Shown: positions 1 to 7,585 of the stretch, piece after piece
Layout of the letters: every line of letters starts with the position of its first letter
Position numbering within the stretch: position 1 is the stretch's first letter
Assembly (NCBI RefSeq): GCF_010731115.1
Contig: NZ_AP022616.1
Span: 3,906,001 to 3,970,000, forward strand
Direction of reading: 5' to 3'
DNA from: Mycolicibacterium phocaicum
GTDB taxonomy: Bacteria; Actinomycetota; Actinomycetes; Mycobacteriales; Mycobacteriaceae
DNA: 64,000 bases
Made by a program: the position numbers and the translations under genes
The notes under the pieces: generated by a model
Databases searched by the model: none
What the model was told of the DNA's origin: nothing
What the model saw: only the letters and a program-made list of their open reading frames with translations

Positions 1-393
1 GAGCGCCCGGATCATCTGCATCGTCGGATCGACCGTGGCGTCGGCCCACCTCGAGAACCCCACGAGGGCGCCGAGAGCGGCGCCGATGACGCCGCCGAGG
101 AGCAGGCCCTCGGCGGCGCGGATGCCGGAGATGCGCAGCGCTTCGGCGAGTTGACCGTTGCCGATCAGCTCGATGCCTGCCTCTGCGATGGTCTGGGGTG
201 CCGGCAGGACCGCGGGATCGATGAGGCCCCACGCGCTGCCGGCCTGCCACAGGATGAGTACCGCCAGCGGTGACAGCCAGCGGATGATTTCCCAGCGCCG
301 GGCATGGACGCGGCTGCGCCAGGAAACCGCCTGCACCGCTGCAGGTTCGGTTCCGGGGGCCGCGCCGGCCACCGGGGCCTCGCGGGTGGTCAT
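1..393 (-). CDS. ABC transporter permease, SsuC/TauC type (5' part only)
   Basis: The reverse strand reads open for 131 codons from an ATG at 393 to the window edge, so only the N-terminal part is present. The product begins with an Ala/Pro-rich cytoplasmic stretch, then a first membrane segment (WLSPLAVLILWQAG), the LPAP motif and a run like LLLGGVIGAALGALVGFS. This is the usual N-terminal pattern of inner-membrane permeases of sulfonate, taurine or nitrate ABC importers. The EAA loop would lie outside the window. It is divergent from the TetR gene at 531. The family call is firm; the substrate cannot be told. Confidence 0.8.
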   Translation of the reverse strand, partial: MTTREAPVAGAAPGTEPAAVQAVSWRSRVHARRWEIIRWLSPLAVLILWQAGSAWGLIDPAVLPAPQTIAEAGIELIGNGQLAEALRISGIRAAEGLLLGGVIGAALGALVGFSRWADATVDPTMQMIRAL

Positions 394-530
394 CACGCTC
401 CTCACGTCGACGGCTATCGGTCAGGCGCGCACGCCATGACACCGAACGTAGGAGGCCGGGCGCGGCACGTGAAGAATTACCGTCGCCCTGATTCCACGGG
501 AACGGGGGCGCGTAGTCTCACGCCTGTCAG

Positions 531-1169
531 ATGAATCGATCGAGGGGTCGGCAGGTGGTCTACGTCGAGTCAGCCGTCCGGGGCAGGCAGATCATTGCCG
601 CCGCGCGTGACGTGCTGGTTCGCGACGGCGTCGCCCGTACGACCATGCGTGCGGTGGCCGATGAGGCGCAAATCCCCTTGGGCACATTGCAACACGTCTT
701 CCCGACCAAGCAGAAGCTGCTGCGGGCCGTCATCGAAGACGTGGTCGAGAAGATCGCGGAGGTGTTGCGCACCTCGGCCGATCTCGATGATGGCCTCGAA
801 CATGCTGTCCGGCAGGGTATCCGCGGTTTCTGGAACACCCTGGTCGTCGGCCACGACAACTTGCAGTTGGTCCAGTTCGAGCTGGTGGTCCAGGCGCTGC
901 GCACTCCCGGGCTCGAAGACCTGGCGCGCTGGCAGTACGAGCGATACGTCGACGTCGTCGCCCATTGGTGCGAGCAGGCCGCCGCGCGGGCCCAGGAGAC
1001 GGTGGCGATCGGCTACCGGAGTATCGCGCGGACCATCCTCGCGGGTATCGACGGCCTGATCGTGCAGTACGTCGTCGATCCCGATCCGGCGCGCGCAGAC
1101 GAGGATCTCGACACGCTCATCACCATGATTCTCGGGGCTGCCGCCGTGCAGCCCGTGTCTTCGGACTGA
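531..1169 (+). CDS. TetR/AcrR family transcriptional regulator
   Basis: A 212-residue protein, normal length for the family. The DNA-binding domain covers about residues 18-64: helix I from RGRQIIAAARDVLVRDGVA, then TTMRAVADEAQIPLGTLQHVFPTK, with the FPTK turn that ends the TetR helix-turn-helix. The rest is a helical ligand and dimerisation domain. A GTG at 555 is an alternative start that would lose only eight residues. It lies between an ABC permease (divergent) and the amine oxidase genes (same strand, about 90 bp downstream). An inverted repeat at 1211-1232 in that gap is a candidate operator, so it probably controls the oxidase genes. The ligand is unknown. Confidence 0.88.
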   Translation: MNRSRGRQVVYVESAVRGRQIIAAARDVLVRDGVARTTMRAVADEAQIPLGTLQHVFPTKQKLLRAVIEDVVEKIAEVLRTSADLDDGLEHAVRQGIRGFWNTLVVGHDNLQLVQFELVVQALRTPGLEDLARWQYERYVDVVAHWCEQAAARAQETVAIGYRSIARTILAGIDGLIVQYVVDPDPARADEDLDTLITMILGAAAVQPVSSD

Positions 1170-1210
1170 GCGACCGACCTTGCCACCTGGGCAGATGTGC
1201 CTTATCGTCA

Positions 1211-1232
1211 AAGTCAGTCAGTTGTATGACTT
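1211..1232. promoter_or_regulatory. Inverted repeat upstream of amine oxidase, candidate TetR operator
   Basis: AAGTCA (1211-1216) and TGACTT (1227-1232) form an inverted repeat with a 10-bp spacer, 29 bp before the oxidase start at 1261 and downstream of the TetR gene. Position and symmetry suit a repressor site; binding by the neighbouring TetR protein is inferred. Confidence 0.35.
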
Positions 1233-1260
1233 GGAATCGGGCAAGCGTCAGGAGAACGCC

Positions 1261-2610
1261 ATGGATCGTGTCGACGTCGTCATCGTGGGAGCAGGACTTG
1301 CCGGGCTCAGCGCCGCCCGCAAGCTGACCCGGGCCGGAAAGGCCGTGGTGGTGCTCGAGGCACGCGACCGGGTGGCAGGTCGCAACCTCGGTGGCACGCT
1401 CAGCAACGGGGTGCCGGTCGAGATGGGCGGCCAGTGGGTCGGGCCGACGCAGGATGCGGTGCTGGCCCTGATCGATGAGCTGGGGCTCGAGACGTTCGCG
1501 TCCTACGATGCGGGCGATGCGATCACCGTCTACGACGGCGAGAACCACCGCTACGCCGACGAGACGTTCGGCCTGCCACCGCAGACCCTCGCCGAGGTCG
1601 GGCGACTCTGGGTGGAGATCGAACAGCTCGCGCAGAGCGTGGACACGGGCTCGCCGTGGACCACCGCCGGCGCGACAGACCTGGACCGCCAGACGCTGGA
1701 TCAATGGCTGGTCGGGCAGACCACCGATGCGGTGGCGCTGCGGTTCTTTCGCCTGATCGTTCCCGCGCTGTTCTCCGCCGAGTCGCCTGAACTGTCGCTC
1801 CTGCACTTTCTGTTCTACGTCAAATCCGGGACGAGCCTCGAGGTGCTCATCTCGACCACCGGCGGCGCACAGGAGTCCCGCGTGGTCGGCGGCACCCACC
1901 AAATCTCGGAGCGCATAGCCGCCGAACTCGGAGATGCCTTGTGGCTCAACACCTTTGTCAGCGGCATCGCCCAGGATGCCTCTGGGGTCACGGTGACCTA
2001 CGACGGTGGGCAGCTCGCGGCGGACCGCGTCGTGGTCGCGGTACCGCAGACTCTCGCCGGGCGGCTCCGCTACAGCCCGCCGCTGCCCGCGGCGCGCGAT
2101 GCGCTGACCCAGCAGTTCCCTGCGGGCTCGGTCATCAAGTTCAACATCGGGTATCCGACGCCGTTCTGGCGCGATGCCGGTCTGTCGGGCTTCGTCATGA
2201 GCCTCGACGACGAGTTCAACGTCGTGCTCGACAACTCGCCGGCCGACAGCTCCTGTGGCGTCCTCGTCGGGTTCCTGGAGGGCGCACACGCCCGGCGGGC
2301 GGCAGAACTCACCGCCGCGGAGCGCCGCGACCTCGTCACCCGGAATCTGGTGAAGTACTTCGGTCCGCGGGCCGCCGACCCCTTCGACGTTCTCGAACAA
2401 GACTGGACCGCTGAGGAATTCAGCCGGGGCTGCTACGGCGGCCGGCTGGCCGCAGGTGTGTGGACGCAGTACGGCAAGGCCGTGGCGGCGCCCGTCGGCC
2501 GTATCCACTGGGCAGGCGCCGAGACCTCCGATGTCTGGAACGGCTACATGGACGGCGCGATTCGATCCGGCTACCGTGCGGCGGACGCCATCCTGGCCGA
2601 AGGGGCGTGA
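1261..2610 (+). CDS. Flavin monoamine oxidase family protein
   Basis: FAD-dependent amine oxidase of 449 residues, expected to oxidise a primary or secondary amine to an aldehyde, releasing ammonia and hydrogen peroxide. The N-terminus has the dinucleotide-binding motif VVIVGAGLAGLSAARKL, an acidic residue ending strand 2 (VVLEARDR), and MGGQWVGPTQ. The C-terminal FAD motif is IHWAGAETSDVWNGYMDGAI. Cys391 in FSRGCYGG sits where monoamine oxidases carry the cysteine that bonds FAD. The usual RVGGR reads RVAGR here. The start at 1261 has AGGAG upstream; an in-frame start at 1180 would add an implausible leader. The next oxidase gene begins almost at its stop codon, so they are probably co-transcribed. 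Substrate unknown; polyamine or aromatic amine are guesses. Confidence 0.85.
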   Translation: MDRVDVVIVGAGLAGLSAARKLTRAGKAVVVLEARDRVAGRNLGGTLSNGVPVEMGGQWVGPTQDAVLALIDELGLETFASYDAGDAITVYDGENHRYADETFGLPPQTLAEVGRLWVEIEQLAQSVDTGSPWTTAGATDLDRQTLDQWLVGQTTDAVALRFFRLIVPALFSAESPELSLLHFLFYVKSGTSLEVLISTTGGAQESRVVGGTHQISERIAAELGDALWLNTFVSGIAQDASGVTVTYDGGQLAADRVVVAVPQTLAGRLRYSPPLPAARDALTQQFPAGSVIKFNIGYPTPFWRDAGLSGFVMSLDDEFNVVLDNSPADSSCGVLVGFLEGAHARRAAELTAAERRDLVTRNLVKYFGPRAADPFDVLEQDWTAEEFSRGCYGGRLAAGVWTQYGKAVAAPVGRIHWAGAETSDVWNGYMDGAIRSGYRAADAILAEGA

Positions 2611-2612
2611 CC

Positions 2613-3941
2613 ATGAACACCGAAACACAGCAGACCGCCGTGGCGATCGTCGGCGCCGGCGTATCCGGTCTGATCGCCGCGCGCGACCTCCAGCGGCAGG
2701 GTATCGAGGTGCTGGTGCTAGAGGCCGCGGACCGGGTCGGCGGGCGAACGCTGGCCGAAACGTCCGCGCTCGGCTCGCGACTCGATCTCGGTGGTCAATG
2801 GATCGGCCAGGGACACCACAGATTTGAGCAATTGGTCGACCAACTCGGCGCGACCCGATTTCAGATGCACACGCCGAAGGCGCCCGCGATATTCGACGGC
2901 CCGCAGACCGTCTCGCCCAACTCGCTGCCATTACTCACCGCCACGGGGGCGCTGGCGGCCGCCGAGCTGCTCAGCAGACTTCCCGTGAGGGGCCGATGGA
3001 ATACCGCGACGGTGCAGTCGTGGCTACGCAGAGTTCCGTCCGACCGCGCGCGCCGACTGCTCGGTGCGCTGGTCGAGACGACGTCGTGCGCAGGACCCGA
3101 ACAACTTTCGGTGCAGGCCTTTCTCGAGTTGGTCCGCTATCAGGGTGGCTTGCAGACCATGATGAAAACCAGCGGTGGCGCGCAGGATTCACTCGTACTG
3201 GAGGGCGCGGGCACCCTTGCCGAGCGGCTTGCGGCCGGGCTCGGCACGCGCGTCCGGACGAGTTGCCGCGTCACCGCCATCCGTCAGACTGCCGATGGGG
3301 TGGTCCTCGACACCAGCGCTGCCGCGGTGGCTGCCCAGCGTGCCATTGTCTCGGTGCCACCGCCGATGACGACGAGCATCACCTTCGAACCGCCCTTGCC
3401 GCCGGAACGAATCACTCTGCAGCGCAACATGTTCATGGGGACGGTGTACAAGGCCGTCGCGGTCTATGAGACGCCGTTTTGGCGGGCCCGTGGCGATGCG
3501 GAGTGCATGCTGCTCGGGGAACCCAACGTTGCAGTCTTCGATACCTCGCCGCCGGCCGGCCCCGGACATCTGTGCATGCTGGTCGGTGGTCCCCAGGCCC
3601 GCGCCCTCGACGATCTGGACACCGACGGCCGGCGCGCCGTGCTGCTGCGTCAGCTGGCGCCGCACCTCGGGGACGCCGTCGAGCGGCCGGCGAGTTGGCA
3701 CGAAAAAGCCTGGCACCTGGACGTATTCGCCGGTGGTGGCTACACGGCGCTGCCGGCTCCAGGGACCAGCGAGGGCTTCTATCCCATGGCATCCATGCCC
3801 ACGGGGCGGATTCACTGGGCCGGAACGGAAACCGCTACCGAACACGCCGGCTACATCGAAGGGGCCATCGAGGCCGGCAATCGCGCGGCACGGGAAGTTG
3901 CCAAGACGATCACGCATGGATCTCAGACGAAAGCGCATTGA
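2613..3941 (+). CDS. Second flavin monoamine oxidase family protein (tandem paralogue)
   Basis: A 442-residue paralogue of the gene just upstream. It has AIVGAGVSGLIAARDL, VLVLEAADRVGGRT and LGGQWIGQGH at the N-terminus and IHWAGTETATEHAGYIEGAI at the C-terminus. Unlike its neighbour it has AGGGY where the flavin-bonding cysteine would be, so FAD should be non-covalent. The ATG at 2613 is two bases past the upstream stop; a GTG at 2607 overlapping that stop (GTGA) is also possible. Tight coupling to the first oxidase suggests related substrates or successive oxidations. The same role for both genes is inferred from tandem arrangement, not shown. Confidence 0.84.
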   Translation: MNTETQQTAVAIVGAGVSGLIAARDLQRQGIEVLVLEAADRVGGRTLAETSALGSRLDLGGQWIGQGHHRFEQLVDQLGATRFQMHTPKAPAIFDGPQTVSPNSLPLLTATGALAAAELLSRLPVRGRWNTATVQSWLRRVPSDRARRLLGALVETTSCAGPEQLSVQAFLELVRYQGGLQTMMKTSGGAQDSLVLEGAGTLAERLAAGLGTRVRTSCRVTAIRQTADGVVLDTSAAAVAAQRAIVSVPPPMTTSITFEPPLPPERITLQRNMFMGTVYKAVAVYETPFWRARGDAECMLLGEPNVAVFDTSPPAGPGHLCMLVGGPQARALDDLDTDGRRAVLLRQLAPHLGDAVERPASWHEKAWHLDVFAGGGYTALPAPGTSEGFYPMASMPTGRIHWAGTETATEHAGYIEGAIEAGNRAAREVAKTITHGSQTKAH

Positions 3942-3973
3942 TCGTCCCGTCTGACCTATCTAGGTTTTGACGT

Positions 3974-4723
3974 ATGAAGACAGTATTGATCACGGGTTGT
4001 TCGTCAGGCTACGGGCTGGAGATTGCTCGTCACTTCCACACGCAAGGCTGGAATGTCGTCGCGACCATGAGAACGCCACGGCCCGAGCTTCTTCCGGACT
4101 CGGACCGTGTCCGGGTGCTGGCGCTCGACGTGACGGATCCGCAGAGCATCGCCGGCGCCATCGCAGCCGTCGGCCCGATCGACGTGCTGGTCAACAACGC
4201 CGGCGTCGGGGTGGTGGGCGCTTTCGAGGCCACTCCGATGGCGACGATTCGGGAGGTGTGCGAGACCAACACCTTTGGGGTCATGGCAATGACGCAGGCA
4301 GTGATCCCGCAGTTCCGTGAACGACGTTCCGGCTCTGTCGTGAACGTGACGTCCAGCGCGACCTTGGCGCCGATGCCGCTGGCTGCCGCGTACACCGCTA
4401 GTAAGTCGGCGATCGAAGGCTTCACCGGCTCGCTGGCACTTGAGCTCGACTTCTTCGGCGTGACCGCCAAACTCGTCGAACCGGGCTATGGGCCGGGCAC
4501 CAACTTCACCGCCAACGGCGCCTCCCGAATGGACGGCCTGCTGCCGCGGGAGTACCTGGACTTCGCGGCTCCGGTCATGGCCGGGTTCGGGAATGTCGAC
4601 GTGTTCACGACTGCTTCCGACGTCGCCCAGGTCGTCTACGAGGCCGCGACGGATACGTCGGGCCGGTTGCGGTTTGCGGCGGGCCCGGATGCGCTGGCCC
4701 TCGTCGCCGTGCAGAGTGAATAG
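3974..4723 (+). CDS. Short-chain dehydrogenase/reductase (SDR)
   Basis: A classical SDR of 249 residues. The N-terminal TGCSSGYG matches the nucleotide-binding TGxxxGxG motif, LVNNAGVG is the NNAG motif (near residue 74), and the catalytic Ser (VTSSAT) precedes Tyr140 and Lys144 in YTASK. The Arg in ATMRTPRP after strand 2 suggests NADP(H). It follows the second amine oxidase by 32 bp on the same strand and may reduce or oxidise the aldehyde or alcohol made there. The substrate cannot be assigned. Confidence 0.88.
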   Translation: MKTVLITGCSSGYGLEIARHFHTQGWNVVATMRTPRPELLPDSDRVRVLALDVTDPQSIAGAIAAVGPIDVLVNNAGVGVVGAFEATPMATIREVCETNTFGVMAMTQAVIPQFRERRSGSVVNVTSSATLAPMPLAAAYTASKSAIEGFTGSLALELDFFGVTAKLVEPGYGPGTNFTANGASRMDGLLPREYLDFAAPVMAGFGNVDVFTTASDVAQVVYEAATDTSGRLRFAAGPDALALVAVQSE

Positions 4724-4758
4724 ACACGTACTCGCCCGGTCGCGGGTACCGTGTCGAA

Positions 4759-5670
4759 ATGGCAACGGACCCGCTCGATTTCATCGTCGCGCTGTTGCAG
4801 TCCCGGGCGGTGCGGTCCAAGATCGTGGCCGGTGGCGGTCAGTGGAGCATCCGTAAACCGCGGTACACCGACCCGTCCTTCTGCGTGATGCTCGACGGCG
4901 CATGCTGGTTCCATCCGCAGGGCGGCGACGCGACCGAACTCCGCGAGGGTGACTTCTTGCTCCTGCCAGAGACGCCGAGGTTCGTATTGGCGAGCGATCC
5001 GGCTCTGCCGCCGATGGACGTGCCGATCGACGCCGAAGGTGACGCCGCCTACGGCGACAGCGCTCCGACGATGCGGATGCTGGGCGGCTACTTCCAGTTC
5101 GATCGTGCGAACGCGGAATTGGTTGCGCGGCTGTTGCCACCGGTGATCCTCATTCGGCGCGGCCAACCGGGCGCGGCTCGTCTCGGTCGCATTGTGGAGC
5201 TGATAGCCGAGGAAGCCGGCGAGCACAATCGGTGCCGGGATCTCATCCTCGAGCGCCTGGTCGAGGTGCTGCTCATCGAGGCATGGCGGTTCGAAACCGA
5301 GCACGCATCGGCCGAGAAGGGATTGCTTGGGGGACTGGCTGATCCAGCCTTGTCAGGAGTTCTCCGGGCATTGCACGCCGATCTGGCCGGGCCGTGGACG
5401 GTCGAGAAACTGGCGCGCACGGCGGGGATGTCACGGGCCGTTTTCGCCGAGCGGTTCGCCCGCACCGTCGGCATCCCACCCATGCAGTACCTCACCGAAT
5501 GGCGGGTTGCGCGAGCGAAGGAACTGCTGCTGGACGAGCGGCCCGCGCTCTCGGCGGTTGCCGGCAAAGTGGGCTACAGCTCGGCGAGCGCCTTCAGCGC
5601 GGCGTTCACGCGGGTGGTCGGGTGCTCGCCGGCCGCGTTCGCCAAACACGGCTATCGCGGCGCAGGATGA
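4759..5670 (+). CDS. AraC family regulator with cupin-type sensor domain
   Basis: A 303-residue activator-type protein. Residues about 10-185 resemble the cupin sensor of AraC proteins that often sit beside dehydrogenase genes (GGGQWSIRKPRYTDPSFCV, then GDFLLLPETPRFVLAS). Residues about 200-300 hold two helix-turn-helix units, with LARTAGMSRAVFAERFARTV in the first and VAGKVGYSSASAFSAAFTRV in the second. It starts 35 bp after the SDR stop, so it may sense a substrate of, and regulate, the adjacent oxidase/SDR group. The ligand is unknown. Confidence 0.87.
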   Translation: MATDPLDFIVALLQSRAVRSKIVAGGGQWSIRKPRYTDPSFCVMLDGACWFHPQGGDATELREGDFLLLPETPRFVLASDPALPPMDVPIDAEGDAAYGDSAPTMRMLGGYFQFDRANAELVARLLPPVILIRRGQPGAARLGRIVELIAEEAGEHNRCRDLILERLVEVLLIEAWRFETEHASAEKGLLGGLADPALSGVLRALHADLAGPWTVEKLARTAGMSRAVFAERFARTVGIPPMQYLTEWRVARAKELLLDERPALSAVAGKVGYSSASAFSAAFTRVVGCSPAAFAKHGYRGAG

Positions 5671-5683
5671 CGGTGAAAGATCC

Positions 5684-5893
5684 TCAGAGACGGTACATTT
5701 CGCGCGCCATGGCTGCTTCCTCGAATGATTCTTCGCGCCGCGGCGGATAGTAGTCGGCCCGATGCTCGGGCCAATGGGCGCGGCTCTGAATCCAGGTGCC
5801 GGCGGCGGTGACCGCGTCGGCGAACTGGTGAGCGCTGTGGCGCAGCCAATCCCGCATCATCTCCGCGGGGGTCGGAACGTGTGCGTGTGTCAT
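5684..5893 (-). CDS. Small conserved-looking hypothetical protein, 69 aa
   Basis: An acidic/basic 69-residue protein without signal peptide or membrane segment. It begins MTHAHVPTPAEMMRDWL and carries an aromatic and arginine-rich middle (WIQSRAHWPEHRADYYPPRR). The ATG at 5893 is chosen because a longer in-frame extension to 6022 has low-complexity Arg/Ser sequence and would run over the 61-bp repeat region. It is convergent with the AraC gene (13 bp apart). No function can be assigned. Confidence 0.55.
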   Translation of the reverse strand: MTHAHVPTPAEMMRDWLRHSAHQFADAVTAAGTWIQSRAHWPEHRADYYPPRREESFEEAAMAREMYRL

Positions 5894-5998
5894 GCCATCG
5901 ACGCTACGAATCCGCCGGGCTGCAGACATCGAGCCGAGGGCTGATCTTGATGTCCGACCACGGTAGGGCGCAGCGGGCGACTGCGGGTGGACGTCCCC

Positions 5999-6059
5999 GT
6001 TGAGTCTGCGTCCACGGCGCAATTGTTCGAGTGCGGTGCGCCCTCAGTTCAGGGTCAAC
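5999..6059. repeat. Dispersed copy of a 61-bp hairpin repeat
   Basis: Exactly 61 bp long, starting GTTGAGTCTGCG and ending CAGGGTCAAC, as do the four tandem copies at 28868-29153. By hand count about 40 of 61 positions match the second of those copies; the outer arms and the GCGCCCT block are kept while the central loop has diverged. Its right end supplies the stop codon of the TetR gene that ends at 6055 on the reverse strand. Confidence 0.75.
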
Positions 6060-6696
6060 GGGTTATGGGTCCGACGAAATCGTCCAGCGCCGAATCGATT
6101 TCGTGTGCCAGTCGCTGTGGCGCGTCCGCGTCGCCGTTGATCAGGTCGCGCAGCGCACGGTGGAACAGGCCGTCGGCCGTCGCGTAGACGATGGCGGGCG
6201 TGACGACGACGGCGGACTCGGTGAGCTCGGCGTAAGCGATGACGGCCTTCCAGGTGAGCGCCGCGAGGCTGTCGTCGATCTCGTTGATGCTCTGGGCGAA
6301 GCGGTCGTCGAAGAGCGCTTGGGTGCGCAGGTCGTACCAGAGCCGGTGCATGACGGCCGACTCGCGCAGCGAGTTGCTGAGCGCGCTGCTGATGCGGGTC
6401 CTGAGCTCCGGTCCGGAACTGCCGTCGATGACGATGGAGTTGTAGCGATCGATGAAATGGTCCTTGTACTGCCGTACGCAGCACATGACGAGGTCGTCTT
6501 TGTCGTCGAAGTAATAGTGCAGAACGCCGAGCGATATCTCGCAATGCTGGGCGAGCTCGCGCATGCTGGCCCGCGCGAAGCCAAGTTCAGCAAGCCCACT
6601 GGTGGCCTGTGCGGCTAGTACCTCACGGCGTGCAGCGAACTTTTGCGCGCGCGGGCCCGACAGTCGGCCCGCAACGCGGCTCGAGAGGGTATCCAC
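6055..6696 (-). CDS. TetR/AcrR family transcriptional regulator
   Basis: A 213-residue TetR protein. The helix-turn-helix lies at about residues 24-70, with ASMRELAQHCEISLGVLHYY followed by FDDKDDL. The C-terminal domain is helical, with the MCCVRQYKDHFIDRYNS pattern seen in fatty-acid or xenobiotic-type TetR repressors. It is divergent from the gene at 6869, with a 172-bp gap containing the palindrome CCTGATCAGG (6755-6764). It is the obvious candidate regulator of the peroxidase-P450-acyl-CoA oxidase run. Its stop codon lies inside the dispersed 61-bp repeat. Confidence 0.87.
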   Translation of the reverse strand: MDTLSSRVAGRLSGPRAQKFAARREVLAAQATSGLAELGFARASMRELAQHCEISLGVLHYYFDDKDDLVMCCVRQYKDHFIDRYNSIVIDGSSGPELRTRISSALSNSLRESAVMHRLWYDLRTQALFDDRFAQSINEIDDSLAALTWKAVIAYAELTESAVVVTPAIVYATADGLFHRALRDLINGDADAPQRLAHEIDSALDDFVGPITR

Positions 6697-6868
6697 AGGG
6701 CTCCAGTGGCGGATGAGGTGTCAGTGAACTGGCGGGAAATTCTAAGTCTATTCCCCTGATCAGGCAGTTCGGCCTGTGACGGCAAAGTTTGGACGATCGT
6801 CTTGAAATGCCCCCGAAGAGTGTCGCAGGTCACTATCATGCTCCGCGGGTACTCGAAACTCAACGGGA

Positions 6869-7528
6869 ATGGTGCGCATGAGCGAACAAGGAACCGCCGC
6901 GGATTCTGCTGCCGACGACAGGTTGGCGTGGTTGCGAAAATCGGCCGCGGAAGGTCAGTCCGGCGCGGTGGATTCGGCGTGGAGCTGGATCGTCGAGCTC
7001 TCCACGTTGGCCGACAACGACGCTGACTCGGCCGAAGCGCAGCTCAACGATCTTTTCCGGCTGGGTACGCCACCCGTCGATCTGGACGGTCCGACCGAGG
7101 GCATCCTGGTCATGACGACCACCAACCCCGCGCTGGACACCGTGACGCGGGCCGTCACCGCCCTGTGGATGCCCTGGCAGGGCAAACGCTTCGACTCGGA
7201 TAGCGGGACCGGGGACAACCGGCTGACGCGCAGCACCGGTCTCGTCGGCAAACTGCTGTGGCCGCTGTACTCGATGCGTGACGCCGAATCGGGCAAACTC
7301 GCCTTCGATTTCGACACATACGTCGAAGCCGGCAAGGACGACCCCGACCGCCAGGTCATGGTCATCGACTACGCCAACGTGGAATCCAATCCCCGGCTGG
7401 TGATCCGCAGCATCCGCGATGAGCTGGTGGAGCTGGTGCCCGGTGTCTACCTCGGCAAGATCCTGTTCAACACCGGCTCCGACCGGTACAGCAAGATTGG
7501 ATATTTCGCGCTGCGCACGCCTCGCTGA
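6869..7528 (+). CDS. Hypothetical protein, first gene of the peroxidase/P450 cluster
   Basis: A 219-residue soluble protein with no signal peptide. The N-terminal ~45 residues are helical and acidic. The body has features reminiscent of GXWXG/DUF4334 lipocalin-like proteins: a WMPWQGKRFD patch, the conserved-looking VMVIDYANVESNPRLVIRS, and a last strand ending VYLGKILFN then YFALRTP. That comparison is from memory of the family layout and is tentative. Starts at 6869 (ATG) or 6878 (ATG) are both possible. It precedes the peroxidase by 57 bp on the same strand, so it may bind or deliver the lipid substrate; this is inference. Confidence 0.6.
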   Translation: MVRMSEQGTAADSAADDRLAWLRKSAAEGQSGAVDSAWSWIVELSTLADNDADSAEAQLNDLFRLGTPPVDLDGPTEGILVMTTTNPALDTVTRAVTALWMPWQGKRFDSDSGTGDNRLTRSTGLVGKLLWPLYSMRDAESGKLAFDFDTYVEAGKDDPDRQVMVIDYANVESNPRLVIRSIRDELVELVPGVYLGKILFNTGSDRYSKIGYFALRTPR

Positions 7529-7585
7529 CGGACCTCAGATCACCGACCACTACCGACCAAACTTCGAAAAGGAAACGGCTACACC

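Noticed and set aside
1120..2931. A 603-codon reverse-strand open frame opposite the amine oxidase genes
   Set aside because: Arg/Gly/Asp-rich low-complexity product with no domain; the forward genes have clear motifs and RBS. It is a by-product of high G+C.
6755..6764. CCTGATCAGG palindrome as a firm operator for the TetR gene at 6055
   Set aside because: A single 10-bp palindrome in a 172-bp gap without a second copy; kept only as a remark in the TetR entry.
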